This document shows positions 24,114 through 34,203 of a DNA stretch of 64,000 nt, one piece after another. This DNA comes from Rhodocyclales bacterium (GTDB lineage: Bacteria; Pseudomonadota; Gammaproteobacteria; Burkholderiales; Rhodocyclaceae). Both the position numbers and the translations under genes were made by a program. The notes beneath the pieces were generated by a model. It did no database searches. It saw only the letters and a program-made list of their open reading frames with translations, and was not told where the DNA came from. The stretch is from positions 124,001 to 188,000 of the forward strand of contig JAQGMG010000013.1 of assembly GCA_028292485.1 (NCBI GenBank), read 5' to 3'. Numbering within the stretch: position 1 is the first letter of the stretch; the number at the start of each line of letters is the position of its first letter.

Positions 24114-27100
24114 ATGTTTTCCCGCTTCTTCATAGACCGTCCGATCTTCGCGATGGTCATATCGATCTTCGTTGTGCTCGCCGGGCTGGCGGCCATCCGC
24201 GTGCTGCCGATTGCGCAGTACCCGGAAATCGCGCCGCCTACCGTGCAGATTACCGCCATCTATCCAGGCGCTTCCGCCGAAGTGCTGGAACAGACCGTGG
24301 CGGCGCCCATCGAGAGCCAGGTCAACGGCGTCGAGCACATGATGTACCTGAACTCGACTTCGGCTTCGAACGGCATGGTGACCATCACCGTGACCTTCGA
24401 TATCGGTACCGATATCGACCAGGCCGCGCTCAACGTCAACAACCGCGTCAAGCAGGTCGAGAATCGTCTGCCGCAGGAGGTGCGCCGTCAGGGCGTGACC
24501 GTGCAGAAGGGCTCATCGAGCTTCCTGCAGGTGATCGCGTTCTACTCGCCGGACAGTCGTTTCGACAATCTGTACATCAGCAATTACGTGACGTTGAACG
24601 TGCTCGATCGCATCAAGCGCGTACCAGGCACGACCAATGTGCAGGTTTTTGGCGCCAAGGATTATGCAATGCGCATCTGGCTGAAGCCGGACCGCATGGC
24701 ACAGCTCGGCGTCACGGTCGGTGAGATCACCGCGGCCGTGAATGCGCAGAACGCGCAGTTCGCACCGGGCAAGATTGGTCAGATGCCGGCTGCCGAAGGA
24801 CAGGAGCTGGTCTACACGATTACCACGCAGGGACGTCTGCCGGATGCGAAGGCTTTCGAGGAGATCATCGTCCGTTCGAGCGGCGTCGGCAGCAAGCTGC
24901 GCCTGAAGGATGTGGCGCGCGTCGAACTCGGCGCCAAGGACAACGACTTCGTGGGTCGCATCAACGGTAAGCCTGCCACCCTGTTGGGTATCTTTCTGCA
25001 GCCTGGCGCCAATGCGCTGGGCGTGGCGGAAGAAGTCAATGCGACGATGGCCGAGCTCGCGCAGAAATTCCCGGAAGGTCTGACGCACAAGGTCGCGTAT
25101 GACACCACGCGCTTCGTGAAAGTCTCGATCCACGAAGTGGTCAAGACGCTCGCTGAAGCCATGATTCTGGTGTTCCTCGTCGTGTTCCTGTTCCTGCAGA
25201 ACTGGCGCGCCACACTGATCCCGATCATCGCCGTACCGGTGTCCCTGTTGGGTACCTTCGCCGGCATGGTGATGCTCGGTTACTCCATCAATACGCTGAC
25301 CCTGTTCGGTATGGTGCTGGCCATCGGTATCGTCGTCGATGATGCTATTGTCGTACTCGAGAACGTCGAGCGCATCATGCACGAAGAGCATCTCGGCGCG
25401 CGTCATGCTGCCATCAAGGCCATGCAGGAGGTTACCGGACCGGTGATCGCCATCGTGCTGGTGCTGGTGTCAGTGTTCGTGCCGATCGCTTTCCTCGGCG
25501 GCCTGACGGGCGAGTTGTTCCGCCAGTTCGCGGTGACGATTGCGATTGCCGTGAGCATTTCGGGCATGGTTGCGCTGACGCTCACGCCAGCACTATGCGT
25601 ACTCATCTTGCGTAGCGAGCACAAGGCGAACAATTTCTTCTTCCGTGGCTTCAATCGCTTTTTCGAGCGCCTGACCAAGCGCTACACCTGGCTGGTCGCC
25701 GGGCTGTCGCGTCGTGCCCTGTTGGGGGTCTTGTTATTTCTTGGCATGATCGCCATTACCGCGCAACTGTGGCGCGGCACGCCGGGCTCGCTGGTGCCCG
25801 AAGAAGACCAGGGCTGGTTCATCTCCGCCGTATTCCTGCCGGATGGTGCTTCGCTGCAACGTACCGACAAGATCGTGCAGCAGGTGACCGAGATCATCAA
25901 GTCGAACGACGCAAATGAGGATGTCATTGCCTTCACCGGTTTCGACTTCCTCGGTGGAAGTTACAAAAATTCGGCCGCGACGCTCTTCGTGACGCAAAAG
26001 CCCTGGGATGAGCGCAAGCTGCCTTCGCAAGCGCTGGTGGGCGAGGTCTATGGCAAGACCGGAGGCATACGCGACGCGCTCGTGTTGGCCTTTAATCCGC
26101 CTGCGATCTTCGGTCTCGGTCAGGCAGGCGGTTTCGAGTTCTACATCCAGAATCGTGGCGATAGCGGCCCGAAGCGTACGGCTGAAGTCGTGCAGGCCTT
26201 CATGGCGCGTGCTTCACAGAGCAAGCAGCTTGCGTATGTGCAGACCCTGTGGCGTGCTACCTCACCGCAGCTCTACGTCGATGTCGACCGCGAACGCGCG
26301 GCCGCACTGGGGGTATCGCTCGATGACGCCTTCAACACACTGTCGGCGACGCTGGGTACGTACTACGTGAATGACTTCAACAAGTTTGGCCGCACCTGGC
26401 AGGTGTTGATGTCGGCCGACACCAAGTACCGCATGAAACCAGATGACATCGGCCGTATTTACGTCAAGTCGAATACAGGCAAGATGTTGCCCATGTCGTC
26501 CTTCACCACGGTGAAGTACAGCTCGGGTCCGGATACGCTGGACCGCTTCAACAATCTGCCCGCTGTGAAGATGCTCGGCTCCGGTGCGCCGGGTGTCAGT
26601 TCGGGGCAGGCAATTGCCGAAGTCGAGAAGCTCGCGGCTGAAGTGCTGCCACCTGACTTCTCGCTCGACTGGAGTGGCGCCTCGTACCAGGAGAAGCGTG
26701 CTTCGGGCGCGTCCGGCCTGGCACTGGCCATGGCGGCGGTAATGGTGTTCCTGATCCTTGCCGCGCAATACGAGAAGTGGTCGTTGCCGCTCTCCGTGCT
26801 GCTGGCTGTGCCATTCGGCATATTCGGTGCGCTGGCAGGTGTGTGGTTTCATAACATCTTGTTTGGCTGGCTGTCCGGGGGCATGGCACCGCCGCTGACC
26901 AATGACGTGTACTTCCAGATCGGTCTGGTCACGCTGATCGGCCTGGCAGCCAAGAATGCCATTCTGATCGTCGAGTTTGCGGTCATGAAGAAGCACGAAG
27001 GCATGTCGACCATCGCTGCGGCAGCCGAGGCAGCCCGTCTGCGCTTCCGCCCGATCGTGATGACATCGCTGGCATTCATTCTGGGCGTTGTGCCATTGGC

Positions 27101-27284
27101 ATTCTCGTCCGGTGCCGGTGCCGGTGCGCGCCAGTCCGTCGGCACGGGCGTCATGTTCGGCATGATGGCAGCGACTTTCCTGGCCATTTTCTTCGTGCCC
27201 TTGTTCTTCCGGTTACTTAATGGCGACAAGGATGAAAAATCGCCTGCGCCCGTCGATCTCGATGTGGAGAAACATGATGCGTGA
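24114..27284 (+). CDS. RND multidrug efflux permease (AcrB/MexB, HAE1 family)
   Basis: A 1056-residue inner-membrane proton/drug antiporter of normal length. It starts MFSRFFIDRPIFAMVISIFV, carries the paired aspartates of the proton relay in GIVVDDAIVVLENVERIMHE and the lysine of that relay in LAAKNAILIVEFAV. Two large periplasmic loops (about 40-330 and 560-870) form the porter and docking domains. It follows the adaptor by 21 bases and its stop overlaps the channel gene start. Confidence 0.95.
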   Translation: MFSRFFIDRPIFAMVISIFVVLAGLAAIRVLPIAQYPEIAPPTVQITAIYPGASAEVLEQTVAAPIESQVNGVEHMMYLNSTSASNGMVTITVTFDIGTDIDQAALNVNNRVKQVENRLPQEVRRQGVTVQKGSSSFLQVIAFYSPDSRFDNLYISNYVTLNVLDRIKRVPGTTNVQVFGAKDYAMRIWLKPDRMAQLGVTVGEITAAVNAQNAQFAPGKIGQMPAAEGQELVYTITTQGRLPDAKAFEEIIVRSSGVGSKLRLKDVARVELGAKDNDFVGRINGKPATLLGIFLQPGANALGVAEEVNATMAELAQKFPEGLTHKVAYDTTRFVKVSIHEVVKTLAEAMILVFLVVFLFLQNWRATLIPIIAVPVSLLGTFAGMVMLGYSINTLTLFGMVLAIGIVVDDAIVVLENVERIMHEEHLGARHAAIKAMQEVTGPVIAIVLVLVSVFVPIAFLGGLTGELFRQFAVTIAIAVSISGMVALTLTPALCVLILRSEHKANNFFFRGFNRFFERLTKRYTWLVAGLSRRALLGVLLFLGMIAITAQLWRGTPGSLVPEEDQGWFISAVFLPDGASLQRTDKIVQQVTEIIKSNDANEDVIAFTGFDFLGGSYKNSAATLFVTQKPWDERKLPSQALVGEVYGKTGGIRDALVLAFNPPAIFGLGQAGGFEFYIQNRGDSGPKRTAEVVQAFMARASQSKQLAYVQTLWRATSPQLYVDVDRERAAALGVSLDDAFNTLSATLGTYYVNDFNKFGRTWQVLMSADTKYRMKPDDIGRIYVKSNTGKMLPMSSFTTVKYSSGPDTLDRFNNLPAVKMLGSGAPGVSSGQAIAEVEKLAAEVLPPDFSLDWSGASYQEKRASGASGLALAMAAVMVFLILAAQYEKWSLPLSVLLAVPFGIFGALAGVWFHNILFGWLSGGMAPPLTNDVYFQIGLVTLIGLAAKNAILIVEFAVMKKHEGMSTIAAAAEAARLRFRPIVMTSLAFILGVVPLAFSSGAGAGARQSVGTGVMFGMMAATFLAIFFVPLFFRLLNGDKDEKSPAPVDLDVEKHDA

Positions 27285-28689
27285 TGACAAAAGATTAATC
27301 CGCAGTGTTGCACTGGGCTTGCTGACGGCCGTCGTTCTGGCCGCTTGCGCCAGCACGCCGGAAGCCAGGAAGCCTGTGCTCGAGTTGCCCGATGCGACCG
27401 GCGCTGTGGTTGCCGAGGATCTGAGCCAGTGGTGGTTGCGCTACAACGATCCGGCGCTGACCGCGCTCATCGAGCGTGCATTGGTGCACAACGCCGATCT
27501 CAAGGTCGCCGTGGCGCGGGTTGACGAAGCTGCTGCCCTGCTTGTCGTGGCAAACAGCGACCGCTTCCCGTCCGTTGACCTCAATGTGGGCGCGAACCGC
27601 AGCAAGGCGACCGAGAAGGGCGTCATTCCGCGTCCGGCGGGCACCTTCATCTCCAATGATTTCCAGGCGGGCATTTCCATCGCCTATGAAGTCGATTTTT
27701 GGGGACGTGTGCGCAATGCCGACAAAGCGGCCATGGCGCAATTGGTCGCCAGCCGCGAATCCATGCTGGCCTTCCGTTCCTCGCTCGCCGCAGAAGTGGC
27801 ACGCAGCTATTTCAGCTTGCTGGCGACAGACCGCAAGGTAGCGCTGACGCGTCAGACGCTGACGACGCGCGAGGAAGCTTTCCAGCTGGCACAGAAGCGC
27901 CTGACAGGTGGCACCGCCAACAGTCTGCAGGTACAGCAAGCACAGAGCGAGCGCGATGCCATTGCGGCCGCGCTGCCGCGACTGGTTGCAGCGCAAGCGC
28001 AGAGCACGCGTGCCCTGGCCTTGCTGGCTGGCGACTCGCCACGCGCCATCGTCGAAGGCGCGATCGGACGCAGCAATGCGGAAGTCTTGCCACCAGCGCC
28101 GGTCGTGCCGGAAGGCCTGCCGTCGGATCTGCTGGCGCGTCGTCCCGACATCCGCGAAGCCGAAGCCAATCTCGCCGCCTCACAAGCACGCGTCAGCGTG
28201 GCCCGTGCGCTGTACTTTCCGCAGATCGTCCTGACCGGCAGTGGCGGGCAGGAGAGCGCCAAGCTGTCAGACCTGTTCTCGGGCCCTGCGCTGGTGTGGC
28301 GGATTGCTGCGTCGCTGACACAGCCGATCTTCGGCTTGCGTCAGATCGACGCCCAGGTGAACGCGGCCAAGGCACGTGAGCAACAGTCCGAAGCGGCCTA
28401 TGTGAAATCGGTACAGACGGCCTTCAAGGAAGTCTACGATGCACTGGGCAACCTGCACGCGGCCAACGACACCCTCGTCGCTCAGGAACAACGCAGCGCT
28501 TCACTGCGCGAGTCCCTGCGCATCTCTCAAAGGCGTTATGACGCTGGCGTTTCAGCCTACCTGGACCTGCTCGACGCACAGCGCAACCTGTATGCCGTCG
28601 ATGCAGACCGCATCGATGCACAGGCCGATCGTTTGAACGCCAGCGTGGATTTGTTCAGGGCCTTGGGCGGCGGCTGGTCGCAGCAATAG
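27274..28689 (+). CDS. Outer-membrane efflux lipoprotein (NodT/OprM family)
   Basis: A 471-residue TolC-like channel. The signal peptide ends LAACAST (lipobox LAAC). NADLKVAVARVDEAAALL, SYFSLLATDRKVAL and RRYDAGVSAYLDLLDAQRNL are repeated OEP-family helices. Two adjacent ATG codons (27274 and 27277) follow GGAG; either overlaps the permease gene by about 10 bases, so translation is coupled. It completes a three-gene drug efflux operon. Confidence 0.92.
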   Translation: MMRDDKRLIRSVALGLLTAVVLAACASTPEARKPVLELPDATGAVVAEDLSQWWLRYNDPALTALIERALVHNADLKVAVARVDEAAALLVVANSDRFPSVDLNVGANRSKATEKGVIPRPAGTFISNDFQAGISIAYEVDFWGRVRNADKAAMAQLVASRESMLAFRSSLAAEVARSYFSLLATDRKVALTRQTLTTREEAFQLAQKRLTGGTANSLQVQQAQSERDAIAAALPRLVAAQAQSTRALALLAGDSPRAIVEGAIGRSNAEVLPPAPVVPEGLPSDLLARRPDIREAEANLAASQARVSVARALYFPQIVLTGSGGQESAKLSDLFSGPALVWRIAASLTQPIFGLRQIDAQVNAAKAREQQSEAAYVKSVQTAFKEVYDALGNLHAANDTLVAQEQRSASLRESLRISQRRYDAGVSAYLDLLDAQRNLYAVDADRIDAQADRLNASVDLFRALGGGWSQQ

Positions 28690-28692
28690 GTG

Positions 28693-28794
28693 GTAGGTTG
28701 GGGTGAGCGGAGCGATGCCCAACATCGGTCTCTAAAGTCGTATGGCCTGGATCCACGTTTCGCGTTGGGCATCGCTCCGCTCACCCCAACCTAC
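28693..28794. repeat. GTAGGTTGGG inverted repeat, copy 2 (perfect 31-bp arms)
   Basis: Arms 28693-28723 and 28764-28794 (starting GTAGGTTGGGGTGAGCGGAG) are exact reverse complements over 31 bases, with a 40-base loop. It sits between the convergent efflux operon and tfoX-like gene. An arm of the same sequence recurs at 45079-45195. Confidence 0.85.
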
Positions 28795-28795
28795 A

Positions 28796-29123
28796 TCAAC
28801 GCTTGCCACGTAACGCTGCACCCAAAGCGCTGCGCGCCCACGGCAACATGATCGCCGGCGAGTCCATCGCTTCGTCTGGCGCGCGGAAATAGCTGAGGCT
28901 GACCCGCTGCTTGCCCTTTGCGGCGTAACTGAAGGCTTCCAGACTCTCCGCTTCGAACAGTGGGCGGTTTCCGCATCGGCTTTCAGATACAGCACATCGT
29001 CCGCTACCAGCGCGAACATGATGTCATCGACATAAATGCCGGCGCCGCCGAACATGCGTTTGATGCGTATCGTACCGACGGTGCAAACAGTTCGTGCAGG
29101 TGATCGGCAAAGTCGGGGCTCAT
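28796..29123 (-). pseudogene. TfoX N-terminal domain protein, two frameshifts
   Basis: ATG 29123 begins MSPDFADHLHELFAP, the normal start of a TfoX-N (competence-related) protein of about 109 residues. The next segment, IRIKRMFGGAGIYVDDIMFA...LKADAETA, is one frame away (break about 29076-29082). The last segment, FEAESLEAFSYAAKGKQRVS to the C terminus at 28796, is shifted again (break about 28962-28967, in a GGGCGG run). Both breaks are explained by loss of one base. With these repairs the protein is complete. It lies 18 bases after dadA on the same strand. Pseudogene or sequencing error. Confidence 0.75.
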
Positions 29124-29141
29124 GGTCGAGGCGTTGGGGTG

Positions 29142-30404
29142 CTAGCTGCGGCCTTTCCAGAACGGGAATTTTACGTCTGGCGGTTGCCTGTCGATGATGT
29201 CGGTCAGAGCCTGCGCAGAGCCACAGGCCAGCGTCCAGCCCAGGGTGCCGTGCCCGGTGTTGTAGAACAGGTTGTCCAGCCGGGAGCGGCCGATGATCGG
29301 CACATTGTTCGGTGTAGCGGGGCGCAGCCCGGCCCAGTAGGTCGGCTTGCCGAGGTCTGCCGCGCCGGGGAACAGGTCTTCCATCCAGTCGAGCAGGGCC
29401 TGGCAACGCGCAGGATCGAGTTCGAGGTTGAAGCCGTTGAGCTCGGCCGTGCCCGCAATGCGCAATTGGTCGCCGATACGCGCGCACACCATGCGACGTG
29501 ACTCATCGGTGATGCTGACACTCGGCGCGCGCTTCTCGTCACGCAGTGGCACCGTTGCCGAATAGCCCTTGACCGGGTAGATGGGCAGCCGTTCACCGGC
29601 ACGGCGCGCCAGCGATTTGCTGAAGCTGCCTGCCGCAATGACGTATGCATCGCCGGTGACGGCGCCGCGTCGCCCGAATCCGTCGACCATGTGCAGCGAG
29701 GTGATGCGCTTGCCCTCGAACATCAGGCGTTCGATGTCGCAGCCGTACTGGAAATTCACGCCAGCCTGTTGTGCCGCTTCGGCAAGCCTGACGGTGAACA
29801 AGTGCGCATCGCCGCTTTCGTCATCGCGCCCCAGCATGCCACCGGCGATACGTGGCTGAACATGGCTGAGGGCTGCATCGTAGTCGACGCATTGATCAGG
29901 ATTGAGGATGCTGGCGTTGATGCCGAGTTCTTGCAGGATGCGCGCTTGCCGCCCGCCGTGCTGCAAATCCGACTTGTTGAAATAGAGATGCAGCACACCG
30001 CGCTGCAGCTGCTGGTATTCGATATGGGTTTCGCTGCGCAATTCCTTCAGCAGGTGACCGCTATAGGCGGCCAGTCTGCCAATGGCAAGCGTGTTGCGGT
30101 GCGCGCGATAGGGTGTGCATTCACGCAGGAACTCCATGCCCCAGCGCCAGCGTGCCGGTTCGGCAGGCAAGCGGAAGAGCAGGGGAGCATCGCGCCGGCC
30201 CAGCCAGCGCAGGATGGTGCGGGGCGCCTGTGGATTGGCCCATGGTTCGGGATGGCTCAGCGAGACCTGGCCGCCGTTGGCGAAGCTGGTTTCCATGGCG
30301 GCGGCTTCGCGTCGTTCGACGACGGTAACCTGGTGGCCGGCGCGTCGCAGATACCAGGCTGTAGTCACGCCGGTCAGCCCGGCGCCGATGATCACAATGT
30401 GCAT
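29142..30404 (-). CDS. dadA: D-amino acid dehydrogenase small subunit
   Basis: A 420-residue FAD enzyme of the inner-membrane face that oxidises D-amino acids (chiefly D-alanine) to 2-oxo acids, passing electrons to the respiratory chain. MHIVIIGAGLTGVTTAWYL is the dinucleotide-binding fold; ETSFANGGQVSLSHPEPWANP and NTGHGTLGWTLACGSA are DadA signatures. Length is typical. No alanine racemase gene is next to it. Confidence 0.92.
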   Translation of the reverse strand: MHIVIIGAGLTGVTTAWYLRRAGHQVTVVERREAAAMETSFANGGQVSLSHPEPWANPQAPRTILRWLGRRDAPLLFRLPAEPARWRWGMEFLRECTPYRAHRNTLAIGRLAAYSGHLLKELRSETHIEYQQLQRGVLHLYFNKSDLQHGGRQARILQELGINASILNPDQCVDYDAALSHVQPRIAGGMLGRDDESGDAHLFTVRLAEAAQQAGVNFQYGCDIERLMFEGKRITSLHMVDGFGRRGAVTGDAYVIAAGSFSKSLARRAGERLPIYPVKGYSATVPLRDEKRAPSVSITDESRRMVCARIGDQLRIAGTAELNGFNLELDPARCQALLDWMEDLFPGAADLGKPTYWAGLRPATPNNVPIIGRSRLDNLFYNTGHGTLGWTLACGSAQALTDIIDRQPPDVKFPFWKGRS

Positions 30405-30730
30405 GCTGGGAGTGGGTGCAGACTCGTCAGTGGAAATTCATGATCAGTTCAGAGGAGGCGCGAAACTTGCGCTTGCGGGGCGGAGGGCAGCGAAGCTCGC
30501 CGTCTGTATCACGAGTGATTACCTGTGGAGGAAACGCGGGTTGGAGCGGTTTTGCCGCCCAGAGTTTCCTTTAAACACGCATATCTTACAAACATTTGAG
30601 GGATAAATCGGGACGCCATTACGAGACATGAAAAGAGAAGGTTTGCCGAAACCCAAATAAAGCGCGCGATAATTCGCATTCATCGACGTATTCCTCAACG
30701 CATTCATCAAAACCCCCCGCTGGAAAAAAC
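30405..30730. other. Divergent dadA-fbp intergenic region
   Basis: 326 bases, AT-richer towards fbp, with CAAACATTTGAG and TTTAAACACGC segments but no promoter I can call firmly. No gene seen. Confidence 0.4.
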
Positions 30731-31729
30731 ATGAGCCGTGTGACCCTGACCCAATTCCTCATCGAACAACAACGCAATCAGAAAATGATTCCTGCAGACC
30801 TGCGTCTGCTCATCGAAGTCGTCGCGCGTGCGGTCAAGACCATCAGCGTTCACGTTGGCAAGGGCGCCGTCGCGGGGCTGTTGGGCAATGCGGGCACCGA
30901 CAATGTGCAGGGCGAGGCGCAGAAAAAGCTCGATGTGGTCGCCAACGAAGTGCTGTTGCATGCCAACGAATGGGGCGGACACCTTGCGGCGATGGCTTCC
31001 GAAGAGCTCGACGATCCCTCGTACATTCCAAAGCGCTATCCGAAAGGCGAATACCTGCTGGTGTTCGATCCGTTGGATGGCTCATCGAACATCGATGTGA
31101 ATATTTCCGTTGGTACGATTTTCTCCGTATTGCGTTGCCCGCCAAACATGGAGCCCACAGAAGAAGCTTTCCTGCAGACAGGTCGTAGGCAAGTCGCTGC
31201 GGGCTATGCGGTCTATGGCCCTTCGACGATGCTGGTGTTGACCGTGGGCACAGGCACGCATGGCTTCACGCTGGATCGTGAGTTTGGTTCATGGGTGCTC
31301 ACGCATGGTGACATTCGCATACCCGAAGACACCAAGGAATTTGCCATCAACGCGTCGCGGGCACGCTTCTGGGAGCCCGCCGTGAAGCGTTACATCGCTG
31401 AACTGGAGGAGGGCGCAGAAGGGCCGCGCAAGCAGGATTTCAACATGCGCTGGGTTGCTTCGATGGTCGCCGATGTACATCGCATCCTGGCGCGTGGCGG
31501 TATCTTCCTGTATCCACTCGATGACAAGAATCGCCCCAAGGGCGGCCATCTGCGTCTGCTCTACGAAGCCAATCCGATGGCCATGGTTGTCGAGCAGGCC
31601 GGCGGTGCGGCGTCGACCGGGCGTGAGCCGATTCTCGATCTGGTGCCACAGGGCCTGCATCAACGTGTGCCGGTGATCCTCGGCTCGCGTCACGAGGTGG
31701 AACGCGTCGTGGCTTACCACGCGGAGTAG
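30731..31729 (+). CDS. fbp: Fructose-1,6-bisphosphatase class 1
   Basis: A 332-residue metal-dependent phosphatase removing the C1 phosphate of fructose 1,6-bisphosphate in gluconeogenesis or the Calvin cycle. [20 protein letters not shown] is the metal- and substrate-binding signature, and [18 protein letters not shown] with GGIFLYPLD are typical of class 1. Full length. It stands alone, without Calvin-cycle genes, so the gluconeogenic role is likely. Confidence 0.95.
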   Translation: MSRVTLTQFLIEQQRNQKMIPADLRLLIEVVARAVKTISVHVGKGAVAGLLGNAGTDNVQGEAQKKLDVVANEVLLHANEWGGHLAAMASEELDDPSYIPKRYPKGEYLLVFDPLDGSSNIDVNISVGTIFSVLRCPPNMEPTEEAFLQTGRRQVAAGYAVYGPSTMLVLTVGTGTHGFTLDREFGSWVLTHGDIRIPEDTKEFAINASRARFWEPAVKRYIAELEEGAEGPRKQDFNMRWVASMVADVHRILARGGIFLYPLDDKNRPKGGHLRLLYEANPMAMVVEQAGGAASTGREPILDLVPQGLHQRVPVILGSRHEVERVVAYHAE

Positions 31730-31831
31730 CCCGATCCGGCCGTCTCTCTGTCTGCGGCCCGGCGCTTGGGCCGTGCTTGCCGTTGCGCTCTCCGCAGACA
31801 TCTGCCGTTTCCGCAGAGTCATTGATCTGAA

Positions 31832-33568
31832 ATGAAACAGGCAAAGATAAAGCGTGCGTTGGGCGTATTGATGCTGGCCTTGTTGGCAGCATCGTCGCTG
31901 CACGCGGCCGAACTATGGCGTCTGGATGCGCCGCAGGTGCTCAAGGATCAGCTCCTGCCCTGGTTACCACCAATGAGCAGTGGCGATGTCGTCGACGCGG
32001 AAGAAGCCGATATCGCAAAACTGGGACTGGTGCGTCGGCTACGCGAGCGCATTCCCGCGCTCCTCTCCACTGAGGGCTATTTCTCACCGGACATCAAGAT
32101 CGATGCTGCTGTTGATCCGGTGGTGGTGACACTGGTGCCGGGTTCGCGCGCGCGCGTGGTGGCCGTGAACCTGTCTTTCCTCGGATCCCTTGGAGAGCCT
32201 GCCGAGGTGTCGCGCGTCGAGGAGCTACGCAACGCGTGGAATATGCCGATCGGGAATTCCTTCCGGCAGCAGGACTGGTCGCTGGCCAAAACTGCCTTGC
32301 TGATCGCCGTGACGAATCGCGATTTTCCTGCAGCGAAAATTGTGGAGAGCGTGGCCGACGTCGATCCGGCAAGCGCTGAAGTGCATCTTTCGGTAGTCGT
32401 CGACAGCGGCCCCGTCTTTTACTTCGGTCCGCTGGAAGTGACTGGCCTGTCGCAATACAAGCCGGAGTTGCTTGAACGCTACAAGCGCTTCGAACAGGGC
32501 CAGCCTTATAGCCAGAACCGGCTGTTGCAGTTTCAGTCGGCCTTGCAGGCAACGCCCTATTTTTCGGCTGTGGAAGTGACGATGGATACCGACCCTGCGC
32601 ATGCGTCGGCCGCGCCGGTGCACGTCGTCGTCACTGAAGCCAAACCTCGCCGTGCAGGGGCAGGTGTCGGTTTCAGCACCAACACCGGCGCCCGCACGGA
32701 TTTCAGCTATCGCGACGCCAACCTGTTCGGCAATGCCTGGCAGCTTTCAAGCGGCGTGCGCCTGGAATCGGTTCGCCAGACTGCCTTCGCCGATGTTTTT
32801 CTGCCGCCGACGCCAGACGACCACCGTTATAGCGTGGGCGGCGTGGTCGAACGCAGCGATATCGAACATCTGGCAATCACCCGCCAGGCAATCGGCGTGG
32901 CACGGTCGCGCGAGCGTGGTCGTTTCGAGACGCGCATCGGGCTGTCGTTCCAGCACGAAGCGCGTCAGGCGGAAGGCTCCGAGCGCAATGTCAATCAGGC
33001 CCTGGCGCTGACCGGTGGCTGGATCTATCGCCGCGTGGACAGCATGCTCGATCCGCGTTCCGGCTATGTGCTCAACCTGCAGCTCGGCGGGGCATCGCAA
33101 TGGGTACTGTCCGATGCCAACTTCGTGCGCACCTACGGGCGCCTTGTCACCTATTTTCCGATCACGGCGCGTGACGTATTGTCGGCGCGTATCGAGGCGG
33201 GTCGCACCGCTGCGGCGAGTCGTACCGGCGTACCCGAGGATTTCCTGTTCCGCACCGGCGGCGCGCAGACCGTACGCGGCTACAGCTATCTATCGCTGGG
33301 TGAAAGCGAAGGCAATGCAGTGGTTGGCGGCCGCTATATGGCGGCGGGCTCCATTGAACATACGCATTGGTTCGGTGACAAATGGGGCATGGCCACTTTC
33401 ATTGATGCGGGCAACGCCACTGACCACATTGATACCTGGCGAGCCAAGGTCGGGGTAGGTGTCGGCGCCCGCTGGCGCAGCCCGGCAGGACCTCTTGCTG
33501 CGGACCTGGCGTGGGGTGTGGACTCGCGCCACCTGCATCTGCATATCGCGATTGCCGTGGCGTTCTAG
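31832..33568 (+). CDS. tamA: Outer-membrane assembly protein TamA (BamA/Omp85 family)
   Basis: A 578-residue Omp85 protein: signal peptide (ASSLHA-A), POTRA-like domains (about 30-270) and a C-terminal 16-strand barrel. TGGAQTVRGYSYLSLG contains the VRGY motif that lines the barrel interior. The barrel ends in a terminal aromatic (IAVAF). TamA helps insert autotransporters and supports phospholipid traffic with its partner TamB. The expected tamB gene is not downstream: a gene-poor stretch follows. Confidence 0.9.
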   Translation: MKQAKIKRALGVLMLALLAASSLHAAELWRLDAPQVLKDQLLPWLPPMSSGDVVDAEEADIAKLGLVRRLRERIPALLSTEGYFSPDIKIDAAVDPVVVTLVPGSRARVVAVNLSFLGSLGEPAEVSRVEELRNAWNMPIGNSFRQQDWSLAKTALLIAVTNRDFPAAKIVESVADVDPASAEVHLSVVVDSGPVFYFGPLEVTGLSQYKPELLERYKRFEQGQPYSQNRLLQFQSALQATPYFSAVEVTMDTDPAHASAAPVHVVVTEAKPRRAGAGVGFSTNTGARTDFSYRDANLFGNAWQLSSGVRLESVRQTAFADVFLPPTPDDHRYSVGGVVERSDIEHLAITRQAIGVARSRERGRFETRIGLSFQHEARQAEGSERNVNQALALTGGWIYRRVDSMLDPRSGYVLNLQLGGASQWVLSDANFVRTYGRLVTYFPITARDVLSARIEAGRTAAASRTGVPEDFLFRTGGAQTVRGYSYLSLGESEGNAVVGGRYMAAGSIEHTHWFGDKWGMATFIDAGNATDHIDTWRAKVGVGVGARWRSPAGPLAADLAWGVDSRHLHLHIAIAVAF

Positions 33569-33596
33569 GGCGGCTACTGTCCAGAAAACAGCTGGA

Positions 33597-33628
33597 AAAA
33601 TGGGGTCATCGATTTGGCGATGACCCCA
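33597..33628 (-). terminator. Hairpin with a minus-strand T-run after tamA
   Basis: Perfect 11-bp stem TGGGGTCATCG (33601-33611) with CGATGACCCCA (33618-33628). A-run on the plus strand side (33597-33600) gives TTTTT after the stem when read leftward. As a terminator it therefore serves transcription coming from the right, although no minus-strand gene is visible there. Confidence 0.6.
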
Positions 33629-34056
33629 AACAGGACATTGGAGACAATCTGCAACGAACAACATGCCTGCCGATCCGGCGCGTGCTTGGCCTGCAAGACA
33701 CGCGGCGACTCCGCAAACGCTTTTTCGTCAGGCTGAAAGCAGGGTTACATCGATCCCTGCGTTCTGGCCGACGTAAATGTGACTGACAAGACCCAAGGAT
33801 CTAGAGCAAGTGCCGGTGCGTGGCATTTGCCTGTCATGCAGCACAATAGTCAAGGCTGCATGACATGCGCAACTAGGCATATGTCCGATTGCGCAAACTG
33901 ACTATTTGTGGTTTCGTCAAACTTATTGTTTTAGGCAAATTTTTGCAAGGTATACGTATCTCCGAATACACCGCAGAGCATGCCCTTATCGAAGGTGGAA
34001 ACCCTGCAATCCTTGCAGTCTGCGAAAATCGGTGGCATAGACAATCAGGCTTTTTC

Positions 34057-34203
34057 ACCGCGAAGGCGCGGAGAACGCAGGGGCCACGGAGACAAGCGGA
34101 CTGGTCGTGAGTCGGCGGCAGGGGCCGTGAGCGATAGGCGCGAGCGGGCGCTGGCAGCTTTGGGTTTCTCTGCGGGCCTCTGCGTTCTCCGTGCCTCTGA
34201 GGT
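34057..34203. repeat. Inverted repeat of the GGAGAACGCAG type
   Basis: Arms 34057-34085 (ACCGCGAAGGCGCGGAGAAC...) and 34175-34203 are imperfect reverse complements (about 24 of 29 positions). A diverged single arm (GCGGTTCTCCGCGCCTCTGC) appears at 60972-60991. It abuts the MITE-like element at 34211. Confidence 0.6.

Noticed and set aside
33889-34110. Possible small gene of 73 codons in the region after tamA
   Set aside because: It begins at TTG without a ribosome binding site and runs into the inverted repeat at 34057, so coding potential is doubtful.
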